Shown: positions 17,739 to 26,982 of the stretch, in pieces
Layout of the letters: the number at the start of each line of letters is the position of its first letter
How positions within the stretch are numbered: position 1 is the first letter of the stretch
Assembly (NCBI RefSeq): GCF_030409055.1
Contig: NZ_CP116619.1
Location: 4,481,628-4,545,627 of the forward strand
DNA length: 64,000 bases
From: Trichocoleus desertorum NBK24
Lineage (GTDB): Bacteria > Cyanobacteriota > Cyanobacteriia > FACHB-46
Direction of reading: 5' to 3'
Notes under the pieces: model-generated
What the model was told of the DNA's origin: nothing
The model's input: only the letters and a program-made list of their open reading frames with translations
Databases searched by the model: none
Translations under genes and position numbers: made by a program

Positions 17739-18105
17739 CTGCTTGCCTGAAATACAACTGAAAATTAATGTTAATGCTGTCCTGCATAGCAGCACCTATA
17801 CCGAGCGTTAGATTAACTGGACTCGTATGCAGCTTTAGTGATTGTCAGTAGGCGATCGCCCTCACGCTTGTCTTGCCGTTTCTACCCCTTGATTTACCTG
17901 GGTAACTGGGGTCAGGGGCGATCGCGAACTCGGCTGACTCAACATCTTGTGTCTGAGCGGATTTGTGTGAAATAAATTTTTCCTCAAAGAAAAAAAAGAA
18001 AGTGAATTAGGAACTCAAGTCTTTGGGTGGAAGTTTTGTTAAAAAATACTTCACAACCCTTGTAAAATGTCTTTTATTACCAGATAAGTATTTGTTCTTA
18101 TCCAC
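17739..18105. other. Promoter-containing spacer before ndhD2
   Basis: A spacer of about 370 bases with two HIP1 octamers, a long A-rich run near 17985-18000 and an A/T-rich segment ending at the ndhD start. TTCACA (18050-18055) and TTTATT (18073-18078) are 17 bases apart and could be a weak promoter. No gene was found. Confidence 0.35.
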
Positions 18106-19812
18106 ATGATGCTAGATCGATTTCCTTGGCTCACCGCGATCGTTCTACTGCCACTCGTTGCCGCCATGTTCATCCCGCTGCTGCCCGACAAAGGCGGCAA
18201 GTCGGTGCGTTGGTATGCCCTGGGTGTCGGATTTATAGACTTTGCTTTGATGTGCTACACCTTTTGGACGCATTACGATCCGGGCAGTGCGACCTTCCAA
18301 ATCGTGGAAAAATTTGCCTGGATGCCGCAGTTAGGTCTCAACTGGGCAGTTTCGGTTGATGGCTTGTCCGCCCCGCTCGTGTTGTTGGCTGGGCTAGTGA
18401 CAACGCTCTCAATTTTTGCCGCTTGGCGAGTCGATCGCAGACCGCGATTATTCTACGGCTTAATGTTGGTTCTCTATGCCGCCCAAGTCGGCGTATTTGT
18501 GGCCCAAGATCTGCTGCTGTTCTTCATCATGTGGGAGATCGAGCTGGTCCCGGTCTACTTGCTCGTTTGCATCTGGGGTGGGCAGAACCGCCGCTATGCT
18601 GCAACCAAATTCTTGATGTATACGGCGATCGCGTCCATCTTCATTTTGGTGGCGGCGATGGCAATGGCATTCTATGGTGACACCACCACCTTCGATATTG
18701 CCGAACTGCACCTGAAAGAATTTCCACTGGCGCTTGAGCTGTTGCTGTATGCAGGGTTGCTGGTCGCCTTTGGAGTCAAGCTGGCGATCGTACCTTTCCA
18801 CACCTGGCTACCCGATGCTCATGGCGAAGCTTCCTCTCCAGTGTCAATGGTGCTGGCAGGAGTGCTATTGAAAATGGGCGGCTATGGCTTAATTCGCCTA
18901 AACCTCGAACTTTTGCCCCATGCTCACATCTATTTCGCTCCAGTTCTAGCAATTCTGGGAGTTATCAACATTGTCTATGGCGCGTTGAACTCCTTTGCCC
19001 AGACCAACATGAAGCGTCGCCTTGCCTATTCGTCGATTTCTCACATGGGATTCGTTTTGTTAGGCATTGCCTCGTTTACTGATTTGGGCGTAAGTGGGGC
19101 GCTATTGCAGATGATTTCCCACGGGCTGATCGCGTCGGTGCTGTTCTTCCTGGCAGGAGTCACCTACGATCGCACTCACACCATGATGATGAATCAGATG
19201 GGTGGGATTGGACAGGCGTTACCTAAAGTATTCGCCTTATTCACGATCGCGGCGTTGGCATCCTTGGCACTACCCGGAATGAGTGGTTTTGCTAGCGAGA
19301 TCGCAGTCTTCATGGGCATCACCACTAGCGATGTTTATAGCTCTAACTTCCGCACAGCAACCGTGTTTCTCTCGGCAGTGGGACTCATCCTCACCCCTGT
19401 TTATCTGCTCTCAATGTTGAGACAGGTATTCTACGGGCCAAGCTCAGAGCTGATGTGCGACATTTTGCCTTCTTGTGACTTGGATGACGTTGAGCTGAAG
19501 AATCAGGGCAATGATGAACCCGCCTGCTTTGGCACCAACTGCGACTTACCTGTAGAAGCCACGTTTGAGGATGCGAATCCCCGTGAGGTGTTCATTGCAG
19601 CCTGTTTCATCGCACTGATTGTCGGAATTGGGTTCTACCCCAAAATGGCGATGCAGATGTATGACGTGAAAACGGTCGCGGTGAATGCTCAGTTGCGCGA
19701 GTCCTATCGTCAGGCTGCCCAAGCCAACCCTCAGATCTACGCCAAGGGCTTCTGGAACTCAACGACTATTTCAGAATCTCAAGCACCACCGCTGTTGGGT
19801 CTGGTCAAGTAG
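18106..19812 (+). CDS. ndhD: NAD(P)H-quinone oxidoreductase subunit 4, NdhD2-type
   Basis: A 568-residue, roughly 14-helix proton-pumping subunit of NDH-1 in the thylakoid membrane, carrying electrons from ferredoxin towards plastoquinone. Family marks include [43 protein letters not shown] and [12 protein letters not shown]. It is a paralogue of the gene at 36952-38571 but has a roughly 30-residue cysteine-containing loop (C451, C457, C474, C479) before the last helix that the paralogue lacks. It stands alone without ndhF, which suits an alternative NdhD of the NdhD2 class. Two adjacent ATGs are possible starts. Confidence 0.92.
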   Translation: MMLDRFPWLTAIVLLPLVAAMFIPLLPDKGGKSVRWYALGVGFIDFALMCYTFWTHYDPGSATFQIVEKFAWMPQLGLNWAVSVDGLSAPLVLLAGLVTTLSIFAAWRVDRRPRLFYGLMLVLYAAQVGVFVAQDLLLFFIMWEIELVPVYLLVCIWGGQNRRYAATKFLMYTAIASIFILVAAMAMAFYGDTTTFDIAELHLKEFPLALELLLYAGLLVAFGVKLAIVPFHTWLPDAHGEASSPVSMVLAGVLLKMGGYGLIRLNLELLPHAHIYFAPVLAILGVINIVYGALNSFAQTNMKRRLAYSSISHMGFVLLGIASFTDLGVSGALLQMISHGLIASVLFFLAGVTYDRTHTMMMNQMGGIGQALPKVFALFTIAALASLALPGMSGFASEIAVFMGITTSDVYSSNFRTATVFLSAVGLILTPVYLLSMLRQVFYGPSSELMCDILPSCDLDDVELKNQGNDEPACFGTNCDLPVEATFEDANPREVFIAACFIALIVGIGFYPKMAMQMYDVKTVAVNAQLRESYRQAAQANPQIYAKGFWNSTTISESQAPPLLGLVK

Positions 19813-19824
19813 TCCTATCTAGCT

Positions 19825-19849
19825 CCCCTTCCCTTTGAGGGAGGGGGCT
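19825..19849. repeat. GC-rich hairpin in convergent spacer
   Basis: CCCCTTCCCT and AGGGAGGGG flank TTG, forming a bulged hairpin between the converging ndhD2 and FAD-oxidoreductase genes. It shares the C-run/G-run layout of the repeat at 3594-3674. There is no U-run, so it is at best a weak bidirectional terminator. Confidence 0.5.
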
Positions 19850-19869
19850 GGGGGTTAGTGCGATCGCCC

Positions 19870-21225
19870 TTAGCGCTCTAGCCAAGCCCGCATCTTGCCG
19901 GGATTGAGCAAGCCATAGGGATCGACCATTTCCTTAAACTTCAATTGCTCTACGTTAATCGTCTTCATGCCGCCATCTTCCAAGATGTAAGTGTGGGGAT
20001 TGAAGATAAAGGCTCCTTGGGCTTCGTGGTAGGCAATGATCTCATTCAGGCGGGCTTCTGTGGTGTAGCGCACCAACTGGAGTGCCGCAGGACGAGCGAC
20101 ACTTCCGACCCGGAAGAATTCTAGGTGCATGATCAACTCATCGGCAAAGTGATGATAGATGTGCTCTACCAACTTGAGGTTTTTGTCGTCCGGAAAAAGA
20201 GTTTGTAGATAGGTGAGAGAAGGATCAACACTGCGGGCATGGAGCGTGGTGTGATTCCAAGAAAACTCACCCAAGGGGATACCATGACTGGCTTCCTGAG
20301 CAGTTTTTTGGTAGCAAACAGTGCCACCATACTCTTTGATTAAATCTGCGAGAGGCTCTAGGCAAGATTCCGCCACCATCAGCAATGCACAGTGAGAGCC
20401 TTCTGGGATGAAGGAGCGAAGTGCGGCGAAATAGGTTGGAATCGGCCAAGCGTGGATGCTAATTAGTTTCTTGATGATACCATCGGAGTCTGCCAAAGTT
20501 TGCCCAAAGTGAGCCGCAGTCATAAAGTCAGGAAAGCCGACGATGCACTCAGCCCAAGGATAGGCAGGGCCAAGGGGAATCTCCAATTCGGTGATAATGC
20601 CATTCACCCCATAGGCATGGTTTACCTTTTGCACCTCATCACCGCGTAGCTCGATTACACGGGGTTGATCTTCCATCGTTACCACCCGCACGGCCAAGAG
20701 ATTGCCGCGATCGCGCAGTTGCCCGTAGGTAATCGAGCCAATGCCGCCGCTGCCTCCCGCAATAAATCCACCAATGGTAGCGGTGCGATAAGTGGAAGGA
20801 GCCATACGAATCTCCCAGCCGATTTCTCGCGTTTTCTTGTCGAGATTGGCGAGCTTCACCCCTGGCTCGACACAGGCTAATCCCGGTTTGACCCAACGAA
20901 TGGCTTGCATGGGGCTCAAATCCAGAATCACGCCGCCATTGAGGGGAACACACTGGCCATAGTTACCCGTGCCTGCTCCCCGTACCGTCAGGGGAACTCG
21001 AAACTTGACGCAGGCTGCGGCCACACGCAACACATCTGCTTCACTCGCAGCCCGCACGACCAAATCGCCTTTCTTGCCAGCTAGTTGTGGCTGAAGCACC
21101 GGACTGAAGTTGTAGTAATCCTGGGACAGCTTGGCGACCTGGGTAGGGTCCGTGATGATTTCTAACCCTGCCAGTTCCGCAATTAGAACATCGAGGTTCA
21201 TTGTGTTGACAGGGGTCGTGGTCAT
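19870..21225 (-). CDS. FAD-binding (VAO/PCMH-type) oxidoreductase
   Basis: A 451-residue flavoprotein of the vanillyl-alcohol-oxidase/GlcD superfamily. The FAD-binding half has VPLTVRGAGTGNYGQ, VEPGVKLANLDK, MAPSTYRTATIGGFIAGGSG and ITELEIPLG. The C-terminal NPGKMRAW matches the D-lactate/glycolate dehydrogenase-type ending. The electron acceptor and substrate are unknown. ATG 21225 overlaps the TGA of the upstream amidohydrolase (TGATG), so the two are translationally coupled. It is the last gene of a five-gene transport operon, where it probably oxidises the imported compound or its deamination product. Confidence 0.85.
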   Translation of the reverse strand: MTTTPVNTMNLDVLIAELAGLEIITDPTQVAKLSQDYYNFSPVLQPQLAGKKGDLVVRAASEADVLRVAAACVKFRVPLTVRGAGTGNYGQCVPLNGGVILDLSPMQAIRWVKPGLACVEPGVKLANLDKKTREIGWEIRMAPSTYRTATIGGFIAGGSGGIGSITYGQLRDRGNLLAVRVVTMEDQPRVIELRGDEVQKVNHAYGVNGIITELEIPLGPAYPWAECIVGFPDFMTAAHFGQTLADSDGIIKKLISIHAWPIPTYFAALRSFIPEGSHCALLMVAESCLEPLADLIKEYGGTVCYQKTAQEASHGIPLGEFSWNHTTLHARSVDPSLTYLQTLFPDDKNLKLVEHIYHHFADELIMHLEFFRVGSVARPAALQLVRYTTEARLNEIIAYHEAQGAFIFNPHTYILEDGGMKTINVEQLKFKEMVDPYGLLNPGKMRAWLER

Positions 21226-22559
21226 CAGCCAATCTCCGTAAAGCCGCACAGATGATCTAATTCAGCATAATCGGGTAGGGTGGTGTCAATAGCTCGGCCC
21301 GATCGCAAAACAACCCGATCGTGCTGCGATCGCGACAGCAACTCACTAAAAGTGCGGCCTTTAAACAAAATTAAATCAGCGGGTAGACCCACGCCGATGC
21401 GCCCGACCTGAGGCAATTGCATCAAATCAGCGGGAGTTGTGGCGATCGCCTGCGGCCAGTCACCATAGGGACGATCCAAGTGGGCAATCTTGGTTGAGAG
21501 TGTAAAGACTTCCAGACAATCATGGTCGCCAAAGCCATGAAAGGGGTCACGGCAGTTGTCACTGGCGATCGCCACTGGGATGCCTTGTTGCCGTAATTCA
21601 TGCAGCAAAGTTACCCCCCGCCAGCGAGGAGTCCGTTGAGGTACACGGTCTTGCAGGTACAGATTGCACAGCGGCAAACTGACAATGCCAATCTGCGCTT
21701 GCTGCACCAAATTTAACGTCTCCGCCACTTCTGCTGAGCTTTGCACTGCCAAACTACAGCAGTGCCCACAGACGATCTGCCCCGCAAACTCGTGACGTAG
21801 GGCTGCTGCCGCTACTTGCCTCAGCGTTTTGCTGGCTGGGTCGTCAGTTTCGTCTGTATGGAAATCTAAATTCAGCCCTCGCTCTTGGGCCAAAACAAAC
21901 ACGCGATCTAGTTGAGCATCCAGTTCTGGATGTACAGGGGCAAACCCGCCCAGAACGCCTCCTAGTTCCGCCATTTTATCGGCCAAGGCTTCTCCTTCGG
22001 GTGTGAGAAACATTTCCAAAGGAGCGAGGCAAACGGCTTGCAGGGTCAGGCGATCGCGCCACTCCTGCTGGAGCAACCGAAACGCCTCAAAACTCCGATC
22101 AGCAAACTCCCCAATCGCATCAATATGAGTCCGGATGGCTCGCGTGCCGTGGGCATAGCTGCACTTGAGACCAAACTCCATGCGCCGATACACATCTTCC
22201 AGGTTCCAATGTTGAGCCGCATCCTTCTCAACGGTGGTTAAGGCACTGGCAAACGTACCATCTGGATTCGTCGCCCGCTCCCAAATATGTCCTTTATCCA
22301 GATGGGTGTGAATGTCCACAAAGCAGGGCCAAACCTGACCTCCTCGGAGCTCTAAAGAGGGTAGCGGAGATAATTCCGGGTCTATGTGCCGCGATCGCGC
22401 CAGTTGAATCGATCGCACCAGCCCAGCCCGAATTTCCAGATCGACCAATGCCAAACCATCAACATTCTGCTGAGCCGCAATCTCAGGGCGATCGCCTGCG
22501 AGCAAACAAACCGGAACATGGGCATTGAGGAGCCAGTAATGATCAGAAGTGGGCAACAT
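21225..22559 (-). CDS. Cytosine-deaminase-like amidohydrolase
   Basis: A 444-residue metal-dependent hydrolase of the CodA/ATZ-TRZ type. Metal ligands appear as DIHTHLDKG, DFHTDE, CGHCCSLA and ASDNCRDPF, the order seen in cytosine deaminase. It should deaminate cytosine or a related ring. The context (NMT1-type importer, coupled FAD oxidoreductase) suggests salvage or catabolism of an imported pyrimidine-like compound. ATG 22559 gives MLPTSDHYWLLNAHVPVC; an upstream TTG at 22571 is less likely. The gap to the permease stop is 15 bases. Confidence 0.85.
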   Translation of the reverse strand: MLPTSDHYWLLNAHVPVCLLAGDRPEIAAQQNVDGLALVDLEIRAGLVRSIQLARSRHIDPELSPLPSLELRGGQVWPCFVDIHTHLDKGHIWERATNPDGTFASALTTVEKDAAQHWNLEDVYRRMEFGLKCSYAHGTRAIRTHIDAIGEFADRSFEAFRLLQQEWRDRLTLQAVCLAPLEMFLTPEGEALADKMAELGGVLGGFAPVHPELDAQLDRVFVLAQERGLNLDFHTDETDDPASKTLRQVAAAALRHEFAGQIVCGHCCSLAVQSSAEVAETLNLVQQAQIGIVSLPLCNLYLQDRVPQRTPRWRGVTLLHELRQQGIPVAIASDNCRDPFHGFGDHDCLEVFTLSTKIAHLDRPYGDWPQAIATTPADLMQLPQVGRIGVGLPADLILFKGRTFSELLSRSQHDRVVLRSGRAIDTTLPDYAELDHLCGFTEIG

Positions 22560-22574
22560 GCAAGCATTCAAGAG

Positions 22575-23375
22575 TTAATTCTCACGTTTTATCGCACTTT
22601 CATGCCAGTGGCGCAGTAAGAAATCAGACAACAGCGTCAGTACCACAAAGATCACCACCCCTAAACCAGTGGTCATCAGCAGCGCCGCAAACATCCGAGG
22701 AATTTGCAAGTTATAGCTCGCCATCAAGATTTGATAGGCAATTCCCGCCCGTGCCCCACCTGTTCCCGCCACAAACTCAGCCACCACCGCCCCAATTAAC
22801 GCCAGTCCCCCACTAATCCGCAAACCGCCCAAAAAATAGGGCAGCGCACTCGGCAAACGCAGATACCACAAAGTCTGCCAGCGAGAAGCGCGGTAAAGCT
22901 GAAACAGATTCAATAGATTATGGTCCGCACTGTTTAACCCCAGGGTCGTATTGGCAATGATGGGAAACAACGCCACCATCCAAGCACAAACCACCAACGC
23001 CGCAAACGTGTTATTCCGCAACCACACAATAATCAACGGCGCGATCGCCACAATCGGCGTCGTCTGCAATAGCACCGCATAAGGGAACAAACTCCGCTCA
23101 ATCCACTTACTCTGAGCAAACAAAACCGCGATCGCCACCCCAGAAACCACCGCCGCCAGAAAAGCCACCAGCGTAATTTGCAGCGTCACCAACAGCGCCG
23201 GAAATAACTCCGACCAATCCCGAACCAGCGTCCGCAACACCAACAGCGGCCCAGGCAACAGATAAGGTGGTATCCCCGTCACCCGCACAAAGATATCCCA
23301 TCCGAAGAGAGCGATGACCGCGATCGCCAGCGGAGGCAGAATATCAACACTCAATAGCACTTTCAATCTCTGCAC
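22575..23375 (-). CDS. ABC transporter permease (SsuC/ThiX-type)
   Basis: A 266-residue inner-membrane permease with about six helices and the coupling-helix motif AHQL-class EAA region (LFQLYRASRWQTLWYLRLPSALPYFLGGLRIS). This is the family of nitrate/taurine/HMP-precursor importers. The start appears to be GTG 23375; the run AGGGGGG lying immediately upstream belongs to a spacer repeat and is the only Shine-Dalgarno-like sequence. It forms the importer with the ATPase (23613-24488) and binding protein (24573-25625), separated from the ATPase by 237 repeat-filled bases. Confidence 0.9.
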   Translation of the reverse strand: MQRLKVLLSVDILPPLAIAVIALFGWDIFVRVTGIPPYLLPGPLLVLRTLVRDWSELFPALLVTLQITLVAFLAAVVSGVAIAVLFAQSKWIERSLFPYAVLLQTTPIVAIAPLIIVWLRNNTFAALVVCAWMVALFPIIANTTLGLNSADHNLLNLFQLYRASRWQTLWYLRLPSALPYFLGGLRISGGLALIGAVVAEFVAGTGGARAGIAYQILMASYNLQIPRMFAALLMTTGLGVVIFVVLTLLSDFLLRHWHESAIKREN

Positions 23376-23381
23376 TATGCC

Positions 23382-23409
23382 CCCCTAGCCCCCCAATTCT
23401 GGGGGAACT
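23382..23409. repeat. C-run/G-run hairpin repeat
   Basis: CCCCCA-ATTC-TGGGGG preceded by CCCCCCTAGC, a common cyanobacterial spacer word. It lies directly before the permease GTG on the minus strand, so its complementary G-run acts as the candidate ribosome-binding site. Confidence 0.55.
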
Positions 23410-23496
23410 TGACCTATCTATTTCCTAAACTGAAAGACTTAGGAGACCAACTCACAGATTCTTAGACACAGCTAAACTTGAGTTCACAGAATACCT

Positions 23497-23577
23497 TTTG
23501 GAGGGGGTCTGGGGGACGCAACCGTCCCTCAGCGGGGGTTTGGGGGCGAGTGCCCCCAAGGCTCGGATTCCCCAAAG
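23497..23577. repeat. 81-bp dispersed double-hairpin repeat, copy 2
   Basis: Ungapped match to 197-277 in the same orientation, differing at four positions (23532, 23562, 23570 and 23572), all C here versus T in copy 1. It sits inside the transport operon between the ATPase and permease genes. The hairpins are intact, so it may affect differential expression of the two halves of the operon. Confidence 0.8.
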
Positions 23578-23612
23578 TCATATCTCCCAACCACAAATCT
23601 CAAAAACATAGA

Positions 23613-24488
23613 TTAAAGCCCAATCCCCCCAGATAAAGCCCCTGAAACCTCCCGACAATACTCATTAAACAGCGATGACAAACGAAACCCCTCCGAACGC
23701 GGATAAGGAGCCGCAACCTCCACCTCCGCCACCACTCGACCCGGACGCGCCGCCATCACCACCACCCGATTCGATAGATACACCGCCTCATAGATGTTGT
23801 GCGTCACAAACACCACCGTCCAGCGCTTCTGACCCCACAAGCTCAACAAATCACTATTGAGTTGGCTCCGCGTCATCTCATCCAACGCCCCAAACGGTTC
23901 ATCCATCAGCAAAATATCAGGCTGCGTCACCAACGCCCGCGCGATCGAAACCCGCATCTTCATTCCCCCCGACAACTCACGGGGATATGCTTGCTCAAAC
24001 CCTTCCAACCCCACCAACGCGATCGCCTCAGCCACCACCGCCCTAGCCGCCAATCTCGACATCCCTGCCAACTGCAACGGTAACCGCACATTCTCTAGCA
24101 CCGTCGCCCAAGGCATCAATGCCGCTTCCTGAAACACAAAAGCCAACTTCGGCCCAACCTTAGCAGTTGATGAACGCTGCCAAAACTTTCTCGCTGCCTT
24201 CGCCTCAGCCCGCACCGCACCCCAGGCAATTTCCCCAGAACTCGCCGCCCCCAGCCCCGCCATAATTCGCAGCGCCGTACTTTTGCCACATCCCGAAGGC
24301 CCCACCAAACTAATGAACTCAGACTCCGCAATCTTTAAGTTCATGTCCTGCAAGGCGATCGTGCCATTTGAGTAGACCTTGCTCACTTGATGCAGGGCGA
24401 TCGCACAGGAATTTTGAACCAAACCAGGCTCAGACGAGTCGTGCTGGTAGCAGGATTCAGGGCAGTCCTGCGCTGGAGACGTTTCCAT
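23613..24488 (-). CDS. ABC transporter ATP-binding protein (SsuB/ThiZ/TauB-type)
   Basis: A roughly 291-residue ATPase: Walker A GPSGCGKST, Q-loop FVFQEAALMPW, signature LSGGMKMRVSIARAL, Walker B ILLMDEPFGALD and H-loop THNIYEA. It energises import by the permease and binding protein of this operon. Two ATGs are near: 24497 has AAGGAG only one base upstream, while 24488 has it at ten, so I chose 24488. An insertion of about 20 residues (AEAKAARKFWQRSS) sits between Walker A and the Q-loop. The first 30 residues are a Cys/Ser-rich extension. Confidence 0.9.
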   Translation of the reverse strand: METSPAQDCPESCYQHDSSEPGLVQNSCAIALHQVSKVYSNGTIALQDMNLKIAESEFISLVGPSGCGKSTALRIMAGLGAASSGEIAWGAVRAEAKAARKFWQRSSTAKVGPKLAFVFQEAALMPWATVLENVRLPLQLAGMSRLAARAVVAEAIALVGLEGFEQAYPRELSGGMKMRVSIARALVTQPDILLMDEPFGALDEMTRSQLNSDLLSLWGQKRWTVVFVTHNIYEAVYLSNRVVVMAARPGRVVAEVEVAAPYPRSEGFRLSSLFNEYCREVSGALSGGIGL

Positions 24489-24572
24489 TCCCGGCATGCT
24501 CCTTACAATATGACCACAGTCTTAAAGGTATATTGGCAAATGTAACCCATTGTAGAAGGAGATACAGACCCG

Positions 24573-25625
24573 CTAAGCTTTGTAAGCTTGGACGCCCTTA
24601 TTGATGAACTTTAAGGTGTAAGCCTCTTTGTAGTTGGTGTCAGGTTGAAACACGCCAGCCTTCACCATGCCGTCAAAAAATACCTTCCAGCGATCGTCCG
24701 TCATCGCCCCAATTCCCAACTTCTCCGCATCACCAGAGACCACAATGCCATACTGCTTCATCTTCTCCAGGCTGTAAGCCAGCTGATCATCCGTCATTTC
24801 AGGATTGGCTTTCTTAATCAGCTCGTTGCCTAGTGCAGGATCTTGAAAATAGCTATACCAGCCTTTGATCGAAGCATCCACAAATCGTTGCACCAAGTCA
24901 GGCTGTTTTTCTACCAAGTCTTTGCGTGTCTCAATCGTTGTGGAGTAAGGGTCATAGCCGTAATCTGCCAACAAAATCAACACTGGCTCAAAGCCGCCTT
25001 GCTGCTTAACTTTGAACGGTTCAGAGCTGAGATATCCTTGTTGCACCAAAGTCTTATCTGCCAAGAAAGGCCCGACATTAAAGTTGTAAGGACGCTTTTG
25101 GTCATCAGTGAAGCCATACTTAGATTTCAAAAAGGGCCAAAAGGTTGTATTGGCTGCCGCAGAAATCAGAATTGGAGAGCCTTTGATTTTCTCTAAAGAG
25201 TCACGCCCTGTACCCGGATGAGCCAGCAGAACTTGGGGATCTTTCTGGAAGATAGAGGCCACTGTTACTTTAGGGATGCCCTCCGCGATCGCTTTAATCG
25301 CATCTGATCCATATCCCATAAAAAAGTCCACTGCCCCTCCCATCAGTAGCTGAGTCCCATTAACCTGCGGTCCCCCCATCTGAATCGTGACATCCAAACC
25401 ATGCGCTTGGTAAATACCCGCCGCTACTGCTTGATAAAACCCCCCATGCTCAGCTTGGGCATACCAATTAGTCCCATAGTTGACTTTATCGAGCTGGTCA
25501 CTCCCAGTCGTTGCCGAACCCCCAGAAGAGGATGGCTGAGTGTTATTGGCACAAGCAGCCACAATACTGCTTCCTAGCGCCAGTGCGCCATAGTGCATAA
25601 ATTTGCGGCGGTTCAGTTGCCTCAT
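24573..25625 (-). CDS. NMT1/THI5-type ABC substrate-binding lipoprotein
   Basis: A 350-residue binding protein with a twin-arginine motif (NRRKFM, R6-R7), a hydrophobic stretch and lipobox VAAC (Cys25), so exported folded by Tat and lipid-anchored. A Ser/Gly/Thr linker leads to the NMT1/THI5-like fold: VNYGTNWYAQAEHGGFYQAV, GIYQAHGLDVTIQMGGPQ and the domain close. Relatives bind thiamine-precursor pyrimidines, taurine, nitrate or riboflavin. The downstream deaminase favours a nitrogen heterocycle here. It is the first gene of the five-gene operon; ATG 25625 has AGGG seven bases upstream. Confidence 0.88.
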   Translation of the reverse strand: MRQLNRRKFMHYGALALGSSIVAACANNTQPSSSGGSATTGSDQLDKVNYGTNWYAQAEHGGFYQAVAAGIYQAHGLDVTIQMGGPQVNGTQLLMGGAVDFFMGYGSDAIKAIAEGIPKVTVASIFQKDPQVLLAHPGTGRDSLEKIKGSPILISAAANTTFWPFLKSKYGFTDDQKRPYNFNVGPFLADKTLVQQGYLSSEPFKVKQQGGFEPVLILLADYGYDPYSTTIETRKDLVEKQPDLVQRFVDASIKGWYSYFQDPALGNELIKKANPEMTDDQLAYSLEKMKQYGIVVSGDAEKLGIGAMTDDRWKVFFDGMVKAGVFQPDTNYKEAYTLKFINKGVQAYKA

Positions 25626-25713
25626 AATCACCCTACCTTCTACTGGAAACTACGAATCAAGCTTGACCCCTGAGGAGATCAATATTTTCTTGCTTAAAGA
25701 CTGGCTCCGTTGG

Positions 25714-26490
25714 TTAGAAGCTGCTGTAACTTTGCCAAGCTTGCCAAAAAATGTAGAGCGATAGCACGCCTAGAAATCCGCGAAAAATCAAGCTAACGAT
25801 CGCATCTGACAGTTTTGGCAGAAAACGAGTACTGATTTGCGCTCCCAGCAGCCCGCCCATCCCTAAGAGCAAGCCTTCCGTTAGCAACACATTGCCCGCT
25901 AAGGTATGCCCAATGCAAGCCGAAATTGCGGTAATCACAATCACTCCTAGGCTAGTCTGGATGGCTGTTTTGATGTTTTCCCCTAACAACAAGATTTGCA
26001 AAGGCACCATAATTACGCCACCTCCTACCCCAAACAATCCCGCCAAAATCCCAGCGGCTCCGCCTGTTCCCAAACGGGCCATCACGGGGTTGATCTGAGT
26101 ATGCGTTGCATTGCCGCCCGCAGCCACCAGCCGCTTTCGCAAATCAACCAAATAAATGTTGAGCAATAACAAGAACCCAAAGGCAGCTAGCAAGACATAG
26201 GGGGGAATGCGACTCGCCAAGTACACGCCAATCTGAGCCGTTGCTAAAGCGGGAAAGCCTAGGTAAAGCACTTGCTTGGCGTTGAAATACCCCATCCGCC
26301 AATTCTGAAGAGTGCCAGAAATGGACGTAATTAGAATGGCTAAGCTGCTCGTCGCCACTGCTTGCACGGGGCTATATCCTAAAGCCACCAGCAACGGCAC
26401 CAAAACGGTACCACCTCCAATTCCCAGAAGTCCGGCTAGAATCCCGGAGAACAGACCACCGACTGCAAGAACTAACCCATTCGCTGGCAT
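25714..26490 (-). CDS. TSUP (TauE/SafE) sulfite/sulfonate exporter-type permease
   Basis: A 258-residue membrane protein with eight or so helices and the internal duplication of the TSUP family: GLLGIGGGTVLVPLLVALG near the N-terminus, and GLFGVGGGVIMVPLQILLLG at about 145-165. The family exports or imports sulfur-containing anions, and the substrate here is unknown. It is 88 bases upstream of, and co-directional with, the NMT1-type operon, so it may belong to the same transcript; that would hint at a sulfur-containing ligand. Confidence 0.9.
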   Translation of the reverse strand: MPANGLVLAVGGLFSGILAGLLGIGGGTVLVPLLVALGYSPVQAVATSSLAILITSISGTLQNWRMGYFNAKQVLYLGFPALATAQIGVYLASRIPPYVLLAAFGFLLLLNIYLVDLRKRLVAAGGNATHTQINPVMARLGTGGAAGILAGLFGVGGGVIMVPLQILLLGENIKTAIQTSLGVIVITAISACIGHTLAGNVLLTEGLLLGMGGLLGAQISTRFLPKLSDAIVSLIFRGFLGVLSLYIFWQAWQSYSSF

Positions 26491-26982
26491 GCGATCGCCA
26501 CTTATTGTTCACTAATCTTAAAATGCATCATAAGACTGATTGAAGTTGCATCTGCTCTAACAGAACCTTTCAACGGCAACCATTAGAATAAATCTGAGTT
26601 AATTTATAGCCCAGTTTCTACCATTAGACAGATGCTTTTAACTTATTTTCTTGAGTGGCTGTTGTTTTTGCCTTTATTACAAAATAAAATCTGAATGAGT
26701 GATACTGTAAGTTTTTAATTTCATCGTTTTAGGCCAGTTAAATCTAATAAATTTTTTCTTGAAGGGTTCTGTGGGCAAGGCTTGATGACTCAGTTCGCGA
26801 TCGCGCCAAGAATACGTTGCCGTTATTTTTGTTAACTTACTTAAACTTATTTTTAATTTATTCTCATATATTCAAACCTTTATTTATTCACTTCTGAAAT
26901 CGCGATATCACTAGGATGTAGGACACGCAATTACAGTACCTATATTTTTAAGTTCAACTTTTATTAAAGCGCTCCATAATTC
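26491..26982. other. A/T-rich divergent spacer, no gene seen
   Basis: A 492-base A/T-rich spacer between the TSUP gene and the carbohydrate importer, with one HIP1-like site (near 26800) and TATATTTTT at 26941-26949 as a possible -10 region. No coding character or tRNA fold was found. It should hold the control region of the sugar operon. Confidence 0.4.
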
